Notes under the pieces: model-generated
Database searches by the model: none
What the model was told of the DNA's origin: nothing
The model's input: the letters and a program-made list of their open reading frames with translations, nothing else
Shown: positions 1-7,230 of the stretch, in pieces
How positions within the stretch are numbered: the stretch's first letter is position 1
How the letters are laid out: every line of letters begins with the position of its first letter
DNA from: an uncultured Methylocystaceae bacterium
GTDB lineage: Bacteria > Pseudomonadota > Alphaproteobacteria > Rhizobiales > Beijerinckiaceae
Assembly: GCA_945956975.1 (NCBI GenBank)
Contig: CAMFKC010000014.1
Span: 1 to 13,101, forward strand
Direction of reading: 5' to 3'
Length of the DNA stretch: 13,101 nucleotides
Program-made: the position numbers and the translations under genes

Positions 1-149
1 GCGACACCCGAAAGATCAAGACGCGCAAGGCGCTCCGCCAGGAGCCCAACATCGCCGCCGCTGCACAACGTCGCGGCGCCGCCGTGTCCGGCGAGCCGCG
101 CCTCCTGCTTGAGGCCGACGACGATGAGAAGGCGGCGCGCCACGCTCAC
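1..149 (-). CDS. hpnG: HpnG-like hopanoid nucleoside phosphorylase, N-terminal part (cut by window edge)
   Basis: Only the first 49 codons are present; the gene runs off the left edge. The start is read as GTG at 149-147, which overlaps the shc stop (TGA at 148-146) by four bases. The peptide begins MSVARRLLIVVGLKQEARLA and continues with a CSGGD motif near residue 29. A beta-strand, a GLKxEARxA segment and CSGGD resemble the N-terminus of the HpnG phosphorylase family. In that family the enzyme removes adenine from adenosylhopane, made by HpnH, to give ribosylhopane on the way to bacteriohopanetetrol. Its position directly after squalene-hopene cyclase is the usual hpn order and is the main support. 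Because only 49 residues are visible, no catalytic residue can be checked. The family call is by recognition, not by search; another nucleoside phosphorylase is possible. Confidence 0.72.
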   Translation of the reverse strand, partial: MSVARRLLIVVGLKQEARLAGHGGAATLCSGGDVGLLAERLARLDLSGV

Positions 150-2101
150 ATGCCGTAGGCGACGGATCGGCTGTTGCTCGCCGACAGGTTGCGATAGCGG
201 GCGAGCGCCCACAGCGGGAAGAATTTCGAATAGCCGTGGTAGCGGAGATAGAAGACGCGCGGAAAGCCGGTCGCGGTGTAGAGCTCCTCGTCCCAGAATC
301 CGTCTGCGGCCTGGTTTCGCGTGAGATAGGCGACGCCCCGCGCCACGGCCGGATTGTCCCGCTCGCCCGCCGCCATCAGCGCGAGCAGCGCCCACGCCGT
401 CTGCGAGGCGGTCGACGGCGCTTGTTCGTAGCCGCGATAGTCGAGCTTGTAGCTCTCGCCGTCCTCGCCCCAGCCGCCGTCCGCGTTCTGGATGGCGACG
501 AGCCAGTCGACCGCCTTGCGCATGGCGGGATGATCGGCGCCGAGCCCCGCGACATTGGGCGCGCAGAGCGACGACCACGTGCCGTAGATGTAGTTCATGC
601 CCCAGCGCCCGTACCACGAGCCGTCCTTCTCCTGCTCCTTGAGCAGATAGGCGACGCCGCGCTTCATCACTTCGCTGGTCTCTTGCGTCGCGCCGAGCTG
701 CGCGAGCATTGAGATGCAGCGCGCCGAGACATCCGCCGTCGGCGGATCGAGCAGCGCGCCATGATCGGCGAAGGGAATGTTGTTGAGATAGTGATAGGAA
801 TTGTCGGCGTCGAAGGCGCCCCAGCCGCCATCCTTGCTCTGCAGGCCTTCCACCCATTCGCGCGCGCGCGCGATCGCATCATTGTAGTCGCCGCCCGCGC
901 GGTTCATCGCCATCACGACGACGGCCGTGTCGTCGACATCGGGGTAGTAGGCGTTGTTGTATTGGAACGCCCAGCCGCCCGGGCGCACATCCGGCCGCCG
1001 CACCGCCCAGTCGCCCTTCACGTCGAGCACCTGCAGCGGCTTCAGCCATTCGAGGCCTTCGCGCGCGCGTTGCTCCGATTGCGGGTCGCCGGCTTCCAGC
1101 AGCGCATGTGCGACCAGCGCCGTGTCCCACACCGGCGAGACGCAGGGCTGGCAATAGGCTTCATCCTCCTTGATCACCAGCAGCCGCTCGATGGATTCGC
1201 GCGCCAAGCGCTTGCGCTCGTCGTCGTCGGCGTAGCCGAGCGCATCGAACATCAGAAGGCTGTTGACCATTGCCGGGAAAATGGCGCCCAGACCATCGAC
1301 GCCGTTGAGCCGCTCGATCGTGAAGGCCTCCGCCTTGGCAATGGCGCGGCGGCGCATGTCGCCGGGGAAATAGGGTTCGGCCGCGTGCAGCAGCTTGTCC
1401 AGACGCGCGAAGAGCGAGGCCCACGGCTCCTTCTGGTGCGGGCCGGCGGGCCAATCGGTCTCTTCATCCGGCGGAATGACGAAGAGTTCGGCGACGCCGA
1501 CGCCTTTCGCATTCACCGGTTCGGGCCGCAACGCGGTCAGCACCATCAGCGGGATCATCACCGTGCGGGCCCAGTAGCTCACCTTGTCGACGTGAAAGGG
1601 AAACCACTTCGGCAGAAGCATGACCTCGACAGGAACGACCGGCACGCCGCGCCACGGCAATTGCCGGTAGAGCGCGAGCAGGATGCGCGTGAAGACGTTG
1701 CTCCGGGAGGCGCCGCCCCGCGCGAGCATCGCCTCGCGCGCCCGCTTCATGTGTGGCGCGTCGATGTCGTCGCCAATCATCTTCAGCGCGAAATAGGCCT
1801 TCACGCTGGCGCTCATGTCGAAGGCGCCCTTGTGGAACAGGGGCCAGCCGCCATGCTCGCCCTGGATGCGGCGCAGGTAGACGGCGATCTTCCGCTCGAG
1901 TTCTGCGTCCACCGGCTCGCCGCGGAAATGCCGCATCAGCACATATTCGGCGGGGATTGTGGCGTCGGCCTCCAGCTCGAAGCACCAGTGGCCGTCGTCG
2001 CGCCGGCGGCCGAGCAAGGCGTGGGTCGCGCGCGAAATTGCCGCCTCGAGACCGGCCGCATCGGTGGAAGCCGCGGGAGGCGGCGGGACGTTCACGTTCA
2101 T
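146..2101 (-). CDS. shc: Squalene-hopene cyclase
   Basis: Cyclises squalene to hopene/hopanol, the first committed step of hopanoid synthesis, as a monotopic inner-membrane enzyme. With the start at 2101 the protein has 651 residues, within the usual 630-720. The catalytic acid motif DVDD is at 388-391, inside YYPDVDDTAVVVMAMNRA. QW-type repeats are seen at about 421-430 (QSKDGGWGAF), 490-511 (QEKDGSWYGRWGMNYIYGTW), 538-570 (QNADGGWGEDG to SQTAW) and 597-637 (NQAADGFW to PLWALARY). These fit the two alpha-barrel domains of the family. The reading frame stays open for 70 more codons upstream to 2311, but that extension is basic and low in family character. The ATG at 2101 begins MNVNVPPPPAAS with a weak AGAG at 2114-2111 upstream. 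The gene is translationally coupled to hpnG downstream and divergent from the oxidoreductase operon. It is also called hpnF. Nothing is missing from the active site. Confidence 0.96.
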   Translation of the reverse strand: MNVNVPPPPAASTDAAGLEAAISRATHALLGRRRDDGHWCFELEADATIPAEYVLMRHFRGEPVDAELERKIAVYLRRIQGEHGGWPLFHKGAFDMSASVKAYFALKMIGDDIDAPHMKRAREAMLARGGASRSNVFTRILLALYRQLPWRGVPVVPVEVMLLPKWFPFHVDKVSYWARTVMIPLMVLTALRPEPVNAKGVGVAELFVIPPDEETDWPAGPHQKEPWASLFARLDKLLHAAEPYFPGDMRRRAIAKAEAFTIERLNGVDGLGAIFPAMVNSLLMFDALGYADDDERKRLARESIERLLVIKEDEAYCQPCVSPVWDTALVAHALLEAGDPQSEQRAREGLEWLKPLQVLDVKGDWAVRRPDVRPGGWAFQYNNAYYPDVDDTAVVVMAMNRAGGDYNDAIARAREWVEGLQSKDGGWGAFDADNSYHYLNNIPFADHGALLDPPTADVSARCISMLAQLGATQETSEVMKRGVAYLLKEQEKDGSWYGRWGMNYIYGTWSSLCAPNVAGLGADHPAMRKAVDWLVAIQNADGGWGEDGESYKLDYRGYEQAPSTASQTAWALLALMAAGERDNPAVARGVAYLTRNQAADGFWDEELYTATGFPRVFYLRYHGYSKFFPLWALARYRNLSASNSRSVAYGM

Positions 2102-2201
2102 TCCGGAATTCTCTGCGGCGCCGCTGTTGCGACGCACAATCCCGCCCTCAATAGCGCAACTTCCGGGGCGAGGCCAAACGCCGCATTTGGCGCCGCATTG
2201 C

Positions 2202-2228
2202 CGCAAAAATACGGCGAATATTTTTGCG
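2202..2228. repeat. Perfect AT-rich inverted repeat, candidate operator
   Basis: The arms CGCAAAAATA (2202-2211) and TATTTTTGCG (2219-2228) are exact reverse complements, 10 bases each, separated by seven bases (cggcgaa). The axis is at about 2215, roughly 114 bases upstream of the shc start and 190 bases upstream of the oxidoreductase start. Spacing of about 17 bases between arm centres would suit a dimeric regulator. An A/T-run palindrome in this GC-rich setting is unlikely to be a coding by-product. It could instead form an RNA hairpin in a leader transcript. The regulator is unknown. Confidence 0.5.
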
Positions 2229-2394
2229 CTGCGAAGGTTTAACTGTCTCACCGAAGGTTGAAGCCGAAACCGCCCGTGTTTTGCGGCCTTTGGCTTGACG
2301 AATGGACGCAATCGGGCCCAATTCTGATCTCAAGAGGAATAAACCGCGAAGCGTCGCAAAAGGCGCTCGCGGATGTGGCGCAGGGCAATGCGCC

Positions 2395-2401
2395 AGGGAG
2401 G
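2395..2401 (+). promoter_or_regulatory. Shine-Dalgarno site that sets the GTG start at 2406
   Basis: AGGGAGG sits four bases before an in-frame GTG at 2406. Two in-frame ATG codons lie upstream (2373 and 2388), but no comparable purine-rich site precedes them. The extra residues they would add (MWRRAMRQGGC) look unlike the N-terminus of the family. This favours GTG as the true start. Confidence 0.6.
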
Positions 2402-2405
2402 ATGC

Positions 2406-4178
2406 GTGAGATCAGATCAAGTCGCGCCGGCTGACTATTTTCACAAGGTGGTCGATTGCCAATGGGCGTGTCCCGCCCACACACCCGTCCCGGAATACAT
2501 CCGATTGATCGCAGCGGGCCGCTACGGCGACGCCTACATGATCAACTGGCAGTCCAACGTCTTCCCCGGCATTCTCGGCCGCACCTGCGACCGTCCCTGC
2601 GAGCCGGCCTGCCGCCGTGGCCGCGTCGAGGAAGAGCCGGTCGCCATCTGCCGCCTCAAGCGCGTCGCCGCCGACTTCAAGGACGATGTCCGCGAGCGCA
2701 TGCCGGCGAAAGCCGCGGCGAAGAACGGCAAGCGCGTCGCCTGCATCGGCGCGGGTCCCGCCTCGCTCACTGTCGCACGCGACCTCAGCCCCCTGGGCTA
2801 CGACGTCACCGTCTTCGACGGCGAGGCCAAGGCCGGCGGTTTCATGCGCACGCAGATTCCGCGCTTTCGTCTGCCGGAGAGCGTGATCGACGAAGAAATG
2901 GGCTACGTCCTCGACCTCGGCGTGAACTTCGTTTCCGGCAAGCGCATCGACAGCCTCAAGAGCGTGATCGACGAAGGCTACGACGCCGTCTTTGTCGGCA
3001 CCGGCGCGCCGCGCGGCCGCGATCTCGACGTGCCCGGCCGCGCGGAAGCTGCCGCCCACATCCACATCGGCATCGACTGGCTCGCCAACGTCGCCTTCGG
3101 GCACATCAAGAAAATCTCCAAGCGCGTGATCGTGCTCGGCGGCGGCAATACGGCGATGGATTGCTGCCGCTCCGCGCGCCGTCTCGGCGGCGAGGACGTG
3201 AAGGTCGTCGTCCGCTCCGGCTTCGAGGAAATGAAGGCCTCGCCCTGGGAGAAGGAGGACGCGATGCACGAGGGCATCCCGATCCTCAATTATCTCGTGC
3301 CGAAGGAGGTCAAGCACATCGACGGCCGCATGACCGGCATGGTCTTCGAGAAGGTGCGCGCCGAATATGACGCGAAGGGCCGCCGCTCGCTCGTGCCGAC
3401 CGGCGAGCCGGATACGCTGATCGAATGCGACGAAGTCCTCGTCGCCGTCGGCCAGGAGAATTCTTTCCCCTGGATCGAACGGGACATTGGCCTCGAATTC
3501 GACAAATGGGGCATGCCCGTCGTCGATCCCGTAACCTATCGCTCGACCATCCCGAACGTCTTCTTCGGCGGCGACGCCGCCTTCGGCCCCAAGAACATCA
3601 TCTGGGCCGTCGCGCACGGCCATGGCGCGGCCTTCTCGATCGACGCGCTCTGCCAGGGTCGCGACGTCGACGTGCAGCCGCCCGCGAAGGGCGAATTCGC
3701 CAGCCAGAAGATGGGCATCCACGAATGGTCCTATGACAACGACATTTCGCTCCAACGCCGCCTGAAGGTGCCGCTGCGCGACAATGCCGTGGCGCTGACC
3801 GACATCCGCGTGGAGGTCGAACTCGGCTTCGACACAGCGCGCGCGCTGGCGGAGGCCCATCGCTGCCTCAACTGCGACGTCGACACGATTTTCACCACGA
3901 AGCTCTGCATCGAATGCGACGCCTGCGTCGACATCTGCCCGATGGACTGCATTACCTTCACCGAGGACGGGCCCGAGGCGGACCTGCGCAAGCGGCTCAT
4001 GGCGCCGGCGCTGAACCTCACGCAGGACCTCTATGTCTCGGACCAGCTCAAGACCAAACGTGTGATGGTGAAGGACGAGGACGTCTGCCTGCATTGCGGC
4101 ATGTGCGCCGAGCGTTGCCCCACCGGCGCGTGGGACATGCAGAAATTTTCCGTGCAACTTCCGCGAGCGGGGGCGTAA
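2406..4178 (+). CDS. GltD-like FAD/NAD(P)H oxidoreductase with N- and C-terminal [4Fe-4S] domains
   Basis: The protein has 590 residues from the GTG at 2406. The N-terminal part carries C18, C22, C61, C65 and C69, the cysteine pattern of the iron-sulfur domain of GltD/NfnL-type proteins. The FAD-binding dinucleotide fold begins at VACIGAGPAS (111-120), and an NAD(P)H fold begins at VIVLGGGNTAMD (241-252). The second FAD contact NVFFGGDAAFGP is at 384-395. After about residue 480 comes a ferredoxin-like tail: CLNC at 487-490, CxxCxxCxxxCP starting at C501, and another starting at C561, enough for two [4Fe-4S] clusters. GltD-family flavoproteins pass electrons between NAD(P)H and a partner through such clusters. 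The stop (4176-4178) overlaps the ATG of the next gene by one base. The likely partner is therefore the 2-oxoacid oxidoreductase encoded downstream, with this subunit moving its electrons to or from NAD(P). It is not glutamate synthase proper, since no GltB-like large subunit gene is present. Confidence 0.85.
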   Translation: MRSDQVAPADYFHKVVDCQWACPAHTPVPEYIRLIAAGRYGDAYMINWQSNVFPGILGRTCDRPCEPACRRGRVEEEPVAICRLKRVAADFKDDVRERMPAKAAAKNGKRVACIGAGPASLTVARDLSPLGYDVTVFDGEAKAGGFMRTQIPRFRLPESVIDEEMGYVLDLGVNFVSGKRIDSLKSVIDEGYDAVFVGTGAPRGRDLDVPGRAEAAAHIHIGIDWLANVAFGHIKKISKRVIVLGGGNTAMDCCRSARRLGGEDVKVVVRSGFEEMKASPWEKEDAMHEGIPILNYLVPKEVKHIDGRMTGMVFEKVRAEYDAKGRRSLVPTGEPDTLIECDEVLVAVGQENSFPWIERDIGLEFDKWGMPVVDPVTYRSTIPNVFFGGDAAFGPKNIIWAVAHGHGAAFSIDALCQGRDVDVQPPAKGEFASQKMGIHEWSYDNDISLQRRLKVPLRDNAVALTDIRVEVELGFDTARALAEAHRCLNCDVDTIFTTKLCIECDACVDICPMDCITFTEDGPEADLRKRLMAPALNLTQDLYVSDQLKTKRVMVKDEDVCLHCGMCAERCPTGAWDMQKFSVQLPRAGA

Positions 4179-6010
4179 TGGCCATCGAAAGCGTTAACGA
4201 TTTCGTCGTCCGGTTCGCCAACGTCAACGGCTCCGGTTCTGCCTCCGCCAACGCGCTCTTCGCCCGCGCCGTCATGCGCATGGGCGTTCCGATCGCGACC
4301 CGCAACATCTTCCCGTCCAACATTCAAGGGTTGCCCACCTGGTTCGAGGTGCGCGTCTGCGAGCAGGGCTGGCTCGGCGCGCGCGGCGGCACGGACTTCA
4401 TGGTCGCGATGAACCCGCAGACTTGGGACAAGGACGTCGCCTCCATCGAGTATGGCGGCTATCTCTTCTATGATTGCTCGCGGCCCATTCCGGCGTCGAA
4501 ATTCCGCGAGGATCTCACCGTCATCGGCGTGCCGCTGACGGAAATCTGCAACCGCGAATATCAGGACTCGCGCCAGCGCCAGCTCATGAAGAACATCATG
4601 GGCCTCGGCGCGCTCTCGGCCGTTCTCGACATGGACAACGAGGTCATCCGCACGCTGCTCGCCGAACAGTTCAAGGGCAAGCAGAAGCTGATCGACGCCA
4701 ACCATCATGCGCTGGCCATCGGCCGCGACTGGGCGCTCGCCAACCTGCAATGCCCGATCGGCCTGCGCGTGAAGACCGCAAACGGCGTCGGCGACCGCAT
4801 CTACGTGGAAGGCAATGCGGCGGCCTCGCTCGGCGCGGTCTACGGCGGCGCGACTGTGTGCGCCTGGTATCCGCTGACGCCCTCCACGTCGCTGGCCGAA
4901 GGTTTCACTTCCTACTGCAAGCGCCTGCGCGGAGAACCAGATACCGGCAAGAACAAATACGCCATCGTGCAATGCGAGGATGAACTCGCCTCCATCGGCG
5001 TCGTGATCGGCGCCGGCTGGAACGGCGCGCGCGCCTTCACCGCGACCTCCGGCCCCGGCATTTCGCTGATGCAGGAGTTTCTGGGGCTCGCCTATTTCGC
5101 CGAAATCCCGGCGGTGCTGTTCAACGTGCAGCGCGGCGGTCCCTCGACCGGCATGCCGACGCGCACGCAACAGTCCGATATTCTCGCCTGCGCCTACGCT
5201 TCGCATGGCGACACCAAGCACGTCCTGCTCTTCCCGAGGGATCCCGGCGAGGCCTTCGAGTTCGGCGCGCTCGCCTTCGATCTCGCCGACCGCTTGCAGA
5301 CGCCGGTCTTCGTCATGCTCGATCTCGAGATCGGCATGAACTCGCATCTGACGAAGCCGTTCGAATGGGACGACAGCCGCAAGCTCGACCGCGGCAAGGT
5401 GATGACGGCGGCCGATCTCGATTCCGGCCGCGACTTCGGCCGCTATCTCGACGTCGACGGCGACGGCATTCCCTTCCGCACCTACCCGGGCACGCATCCG
5501 AGCCGCGGCTCCTTCTTCACGCGCGGCACGACGCGCGACGCCTATGCGCGCTACACGGAAGAAGGCGGCCCCTATGTCGAGAACATGCAGCGCCTGATCC
5601 GCAAGTTCGAGACGGCGAAGCACTACGTGCCGCTGCCGGTGCTCGACAAGGCGGCGGAACCTGCGCGCTTCGGCGTTCTGCATTACGGTTCGACCGGCGC
5701 GCCGATGGACGAAGCCATCGACATGCTGCGCAAGCAGGGCATCCACCTCGACGTGCTGCGCGTGCGCGGCTTCCCCTTCTCGCGCGAGGTCGACGAATTC
5801 ATCGCGGCGCACGAGAGGGTCTTCGTCGTCGAACAGAACCGCGACGCACAATTGCGCACGTTGCTGATGACCGAGAACGGCGCCTCGCCCGACAGGCTCG
5901 TCTCCGTGCTGCACTACGACGGATCGCCTGTCACCGCGCGCTTCATCGCCCGCGCCATCGCCGATCTCGTCGCCAAAATGTCGCCCGCCAAGGAAGGGGC
6001 CCTTTCGTGA
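4178..6010 (+). CDS. korA: 2-oxoacid:acceptor oxidoreductase, alpha subunit (gamma-alpha fusion, KorA-type)
   Basis: Large subunit of a thiamine-diphosphate, CoA-dependent 2-oxoacid oxidoreductase, which oxidatively decarboxylates a 2-oxoacid to acyl-CoA (or runs in reverse). The protein has 610 residues. Residues 1-190 are the gamma domain (NDFVVRFANVNGSGSASANA at the start). From about 215 comes the pyrimidine-binding domain with YPLTPSTSLAE (231-241), TSGPGISLMQE (290-300) and QRGGPSTGMPTRTQQSD (318-334), all hallmark alpha-subunit motifs. A further domain with GSTGAPMDEAID and VFVVEQNRDAQLRTLL follows near the C-terminus. The ATG at 4178 overlaps the upstream stop (TAATG). The frame is open 88 codons further upstream but lies inside the preceding gene, so that extension is rejected. 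Substrate is not decided by these motifs. 2-oxoglutarate is the default for this two-subunit layout, but pyruvate or another 2-oxoacid is possible. Confidence 0.92.
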   Translation: MAIESVNDFVVRFANVNGSGSASANALFARAVMRMGVPIATRNIFPSNIQGLPTWFEVRVCEQGWLGARGGTDFMVAMNPQTWDKDVASIEYGGYLFYDCSRPIPASKFREDLTVIGVPLTEICNREYQDSRQRQLMKNIMGLGALSAVLDMDNEVIRTLLAEQFKGKQKLIDANHHALAIGRDWALANLQCPIGLRVKTANGVGDRIYVEGNAAASLGAVYGGATVCAWYPLTPSTSLAEGFTSYCKRLRGEPDTGKNKYAIVQCEDELASIGVVIGAGWNGARAFTATSGPGISLMQEFLGLAYFAEIPAVLFNVQRGGPSTGMPTRTQQSDILACAYASHGDTKHVLLFPRDPGEAFEFGALAFDLADRLQTPVFVMLDLEIGMNSHLTKPFEWDDSRKLDRGKVMTAADLDSGRDFGRYLDVDGDGIPFRTYPGTHPSRGSFFTRGTTRDAYARYTEEGGPYVENMQRLIRKFETAKHYVPLPVLDKAAEPARFGVLHYGSTGAPMDEAIDMLRKQGIHLDVLRVRGFPFSREVDEFIAAHERVFVVEQNRDAQLRTLLMTENGASPDRLVSVLHYDGSPVTARFIARAIADLVAKMSPAKEGALS

Positions 6011-7062
6011 CCTACCTCCCAAAGCCGAAATTCCGCCATCCCGCGATCGAAAAAAATGCGATAGGCCTCAGCCATCGCGATTACGAAGGCACAATCTCGA
6101 CGCTCTGCGCGGGCTGTGGCCACGATTCGATTTCGTCGGCGATCATGCATGCCTGCTTCGAGCTGGATCTGCCGCCGCATCGCATCGCCAAGCTCTCCGG
6201 CATCGGCTGCTCGTCCAAGACCCCGACCTACTTTCTCGGCAATTCGCACGGCTTCAATTCCGTGCATGGCCGCATGCCCTCGGTGCTGACGGGCGCCAAT
6301 CTCGCCAACAGGGACCTCATCTATCTCGGCGTCTCCGGCGACGGCGACTCCGCGTCCATCGGCTTCGGCCAGTTCGCCCATTCGATTCGCCGCGGCGTGA
6401 ACATGGTCTACATCGTCGCCAACAACGGCGTGTATGGCCTGACCAAGGGCCAGTTCTCTGCGACCTCGGACAAGGGCGCCAAGCTCAAGAAGGGCGCGGT
6501 CAACACCGACGATCCGATCGACCTCGTCACCATGGCGATCCATCTCGGCGCGACCTTCGTCGGGCGCTCCTTCTCCGGCGACAAGAAGCAACTCGTCCCG
6601 CTCATCAAGGCCGCGATCGACCACAAGGGCCCGGCCTTCATCGACTGCATCTCGCCCTGCGTCGCCTTCAACAATCACGAGGGCTCGACCAAGAGTTTCG
6701 ACTACGTGCGCGAGCACAACGAGGCGATCAACGCGCTCGATTTCATCTCCGAACGCGCGCCGATCACCGCCGATTACGAGCCGGGCCAGGCGCAGCAGGT
6801 GAAGCTGCACGACGGCACGTCGATCCTGCTGCGCAAGATCAACGCGGACTACGACGTGCACGACCGCGTCGCCGCCATCAACTACCTCATGTCGCACGAT
6901 GTCGCGGGCGAGATCCCGACCGGCCTCGTCTATCTCGAGGATGATCCCGGCGACATGCACGACCGCCTCAACACGGTCGACCGCCCGCTCAACGAACTCG
7001 GCGACGCCGATCTCGTGCCGGGCTCGGCGGCGCTATCGAAGATCAACGCCGGGCTACGGTAG
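6007..7062 (+). CDS. korB: 2-oxoacid:acceptor oxidoreductase, beta subunit (KorB-type)
   Basis: Small catalytic subunit that binds thiamine diphosphate, Mg2+ and one [4Fe-4S] cluster. It has 351 residues from the GTG at 6007, which overlaps the korA stop by four bases (GTGA). Cysteines expected to hold the cluster are C34 and C37 (CAGCGHD), C68 (GIGCSSKTP) and C218 (ISPC). The thiamine-diphosphate motif starts at GDGDS (111-115) and closes at NN (139-140) in YIVANNGVYGLTKGQFSATS. The downstream FIDCISPCVAFNNHEGSTKS segment is typical of this family. The frame extends 214 codons upstream inside korA, but that part is a shadow. No separate ferredoxin-like delta subunit gene follows. The iron-sulfur clusters needed for electron output are in the flavoprotein at the head of the operon. 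The C-terminal stretch after about 290 is of ordinary beta-subunit type. Confidence 0.93.
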   Translation: MTYLPKPKFRHPAIEKNAIGLSHRDYEGTISTLCAGCGHDSISSAIMHACFELDLPPHRIAKLSGIGCSSKTPTYFLGNSHGFNSVHGRMPSVLTGANLANRDLIYLGVSGDGDSASIGFGQFAHSIRRGVNMVYIVANNGVYGLTKGQFSATSDKGAKLKKGAVNTDDPIDLVTMAIHLGATFVGRSFSGDKKQLVPLIKAAIDHKGPAFIDCISPCVAFNNHEGSTKSFDYVREHNEAINALDFISERAPITADYEPGQAQQVKLHDGTSILLRKINADYDVHDRVAAINYLMSHDVAGEIPTGLVYLEDDPGDMHDRLNTVDRPLNELGDADLVPGSAALSKINAGLR

Positions 7063-7070
7063 TCGCGAGA

Positions 7071-7191
7071 CCCCCTCCCCTCCCTCCCCCGCTTCGCGAC
7101 AAAGGGAGCAGATGCGTGATTGCGCCGAGGCCGCTAAACACGGAGGCGGCCTTCCCCTCTCCCGCGAAGCGGGGGAGGGAAAGGGTGGGGG
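7071..7191. repeat. Intergenic inverted repeat with C-rich/G-rich arms (REP/MITE-like)
   Basis: The left arm at 7071-7099 (cccctcc...cgcttcgcg) and the right arm at 7163-7191 (cgcgaagcgggggaggg...) are near-perfect reverse complements separated by about 63 bases. The right arm also folds on itself: 7155-7165 pairs with 7169-7179 over 11 base pairs, including one G-T pair, around the loop GAA. Similar GC-rich CTCCCCCGCTTCGCG-type hairpins are common dispersed intergenic repeats in Hyphomicrobiales. There is no T-run, so it is not a standard terminator, though the hairpin may stabilise or end the korB mRNA. Confidence 0.6.
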
Positions 7192-7230
7192 CAGCGCCGC
7201 CACAGAGACGATCAAAAGGAAAACGCCCCC

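Larger units (their letters stand above)
2102..2405. promoter_or_regulatory. Divergent intergenic region between shc and the 2-oxoacid oxidoreductase operon
   Basis: About 300 bases without a gene, lying between two divergent transcription units, so it should hold promoters for both. It is more AT-rich than the genes beside it. Visible structures are a perfect palindrome at 2202-2228 (listed separately), a 9-base direct repeat CGCCGCATT at 2179-2187 and 2191-2199 with a 12-base period, and a TTGACG at 2295-2300. The TTGACG could be a plus-strand -35 box, but the best -10 match at the right distance (CCCAAT at 2317-2322) is poor. No convincing minus-strand promoter for shc was found. Open frames reaching into this region are read as chance extensions of GC-rich reading frames. 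Confidence 0.5.

Noticed and set aside
761..2242. 493-codon plus-strand frame opposite squalene-hopene cyclase
   Set aside because: Shadow of the shc codon bias; the minus strand has DVDD and the QW repeats.
2102..2311. 70-codon N-terminal extension of the squalene-hopene cyclase frame
   Set aside because: The extension is basic and unlike the family, crosses the palindromic control region, and the ATG at 2101 gives a protein of normal length.
2295..2323. Promoter with TTGACG as -35 for the oxidoreductase operon
   Set aside because: The -35 is good, but the best -10 at 16-18 bases matches at most three of six positions, so it is mentioned only within the intergenic entry.
3914..4177. Upstream extension of the korA frame
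   Set aside because: It lies inside the ferredoxin-like tail of the preceding gene; the ATG at 4178 matches the normal gamma-domain N-terminus.
2412..6022. Two long antisense frames (581 and 663 codons) opposite the oxidoreductase operon
   Set aside because: Low-complexity shadow translation; the plus strand carries complete family motifs throughout.
7071..7191. CRISPR-like or terminator reading of the GC-rich repeats after korB
   Set aside because: There are only two inverted arms, no regularly spaced direct repeats and no T-run.
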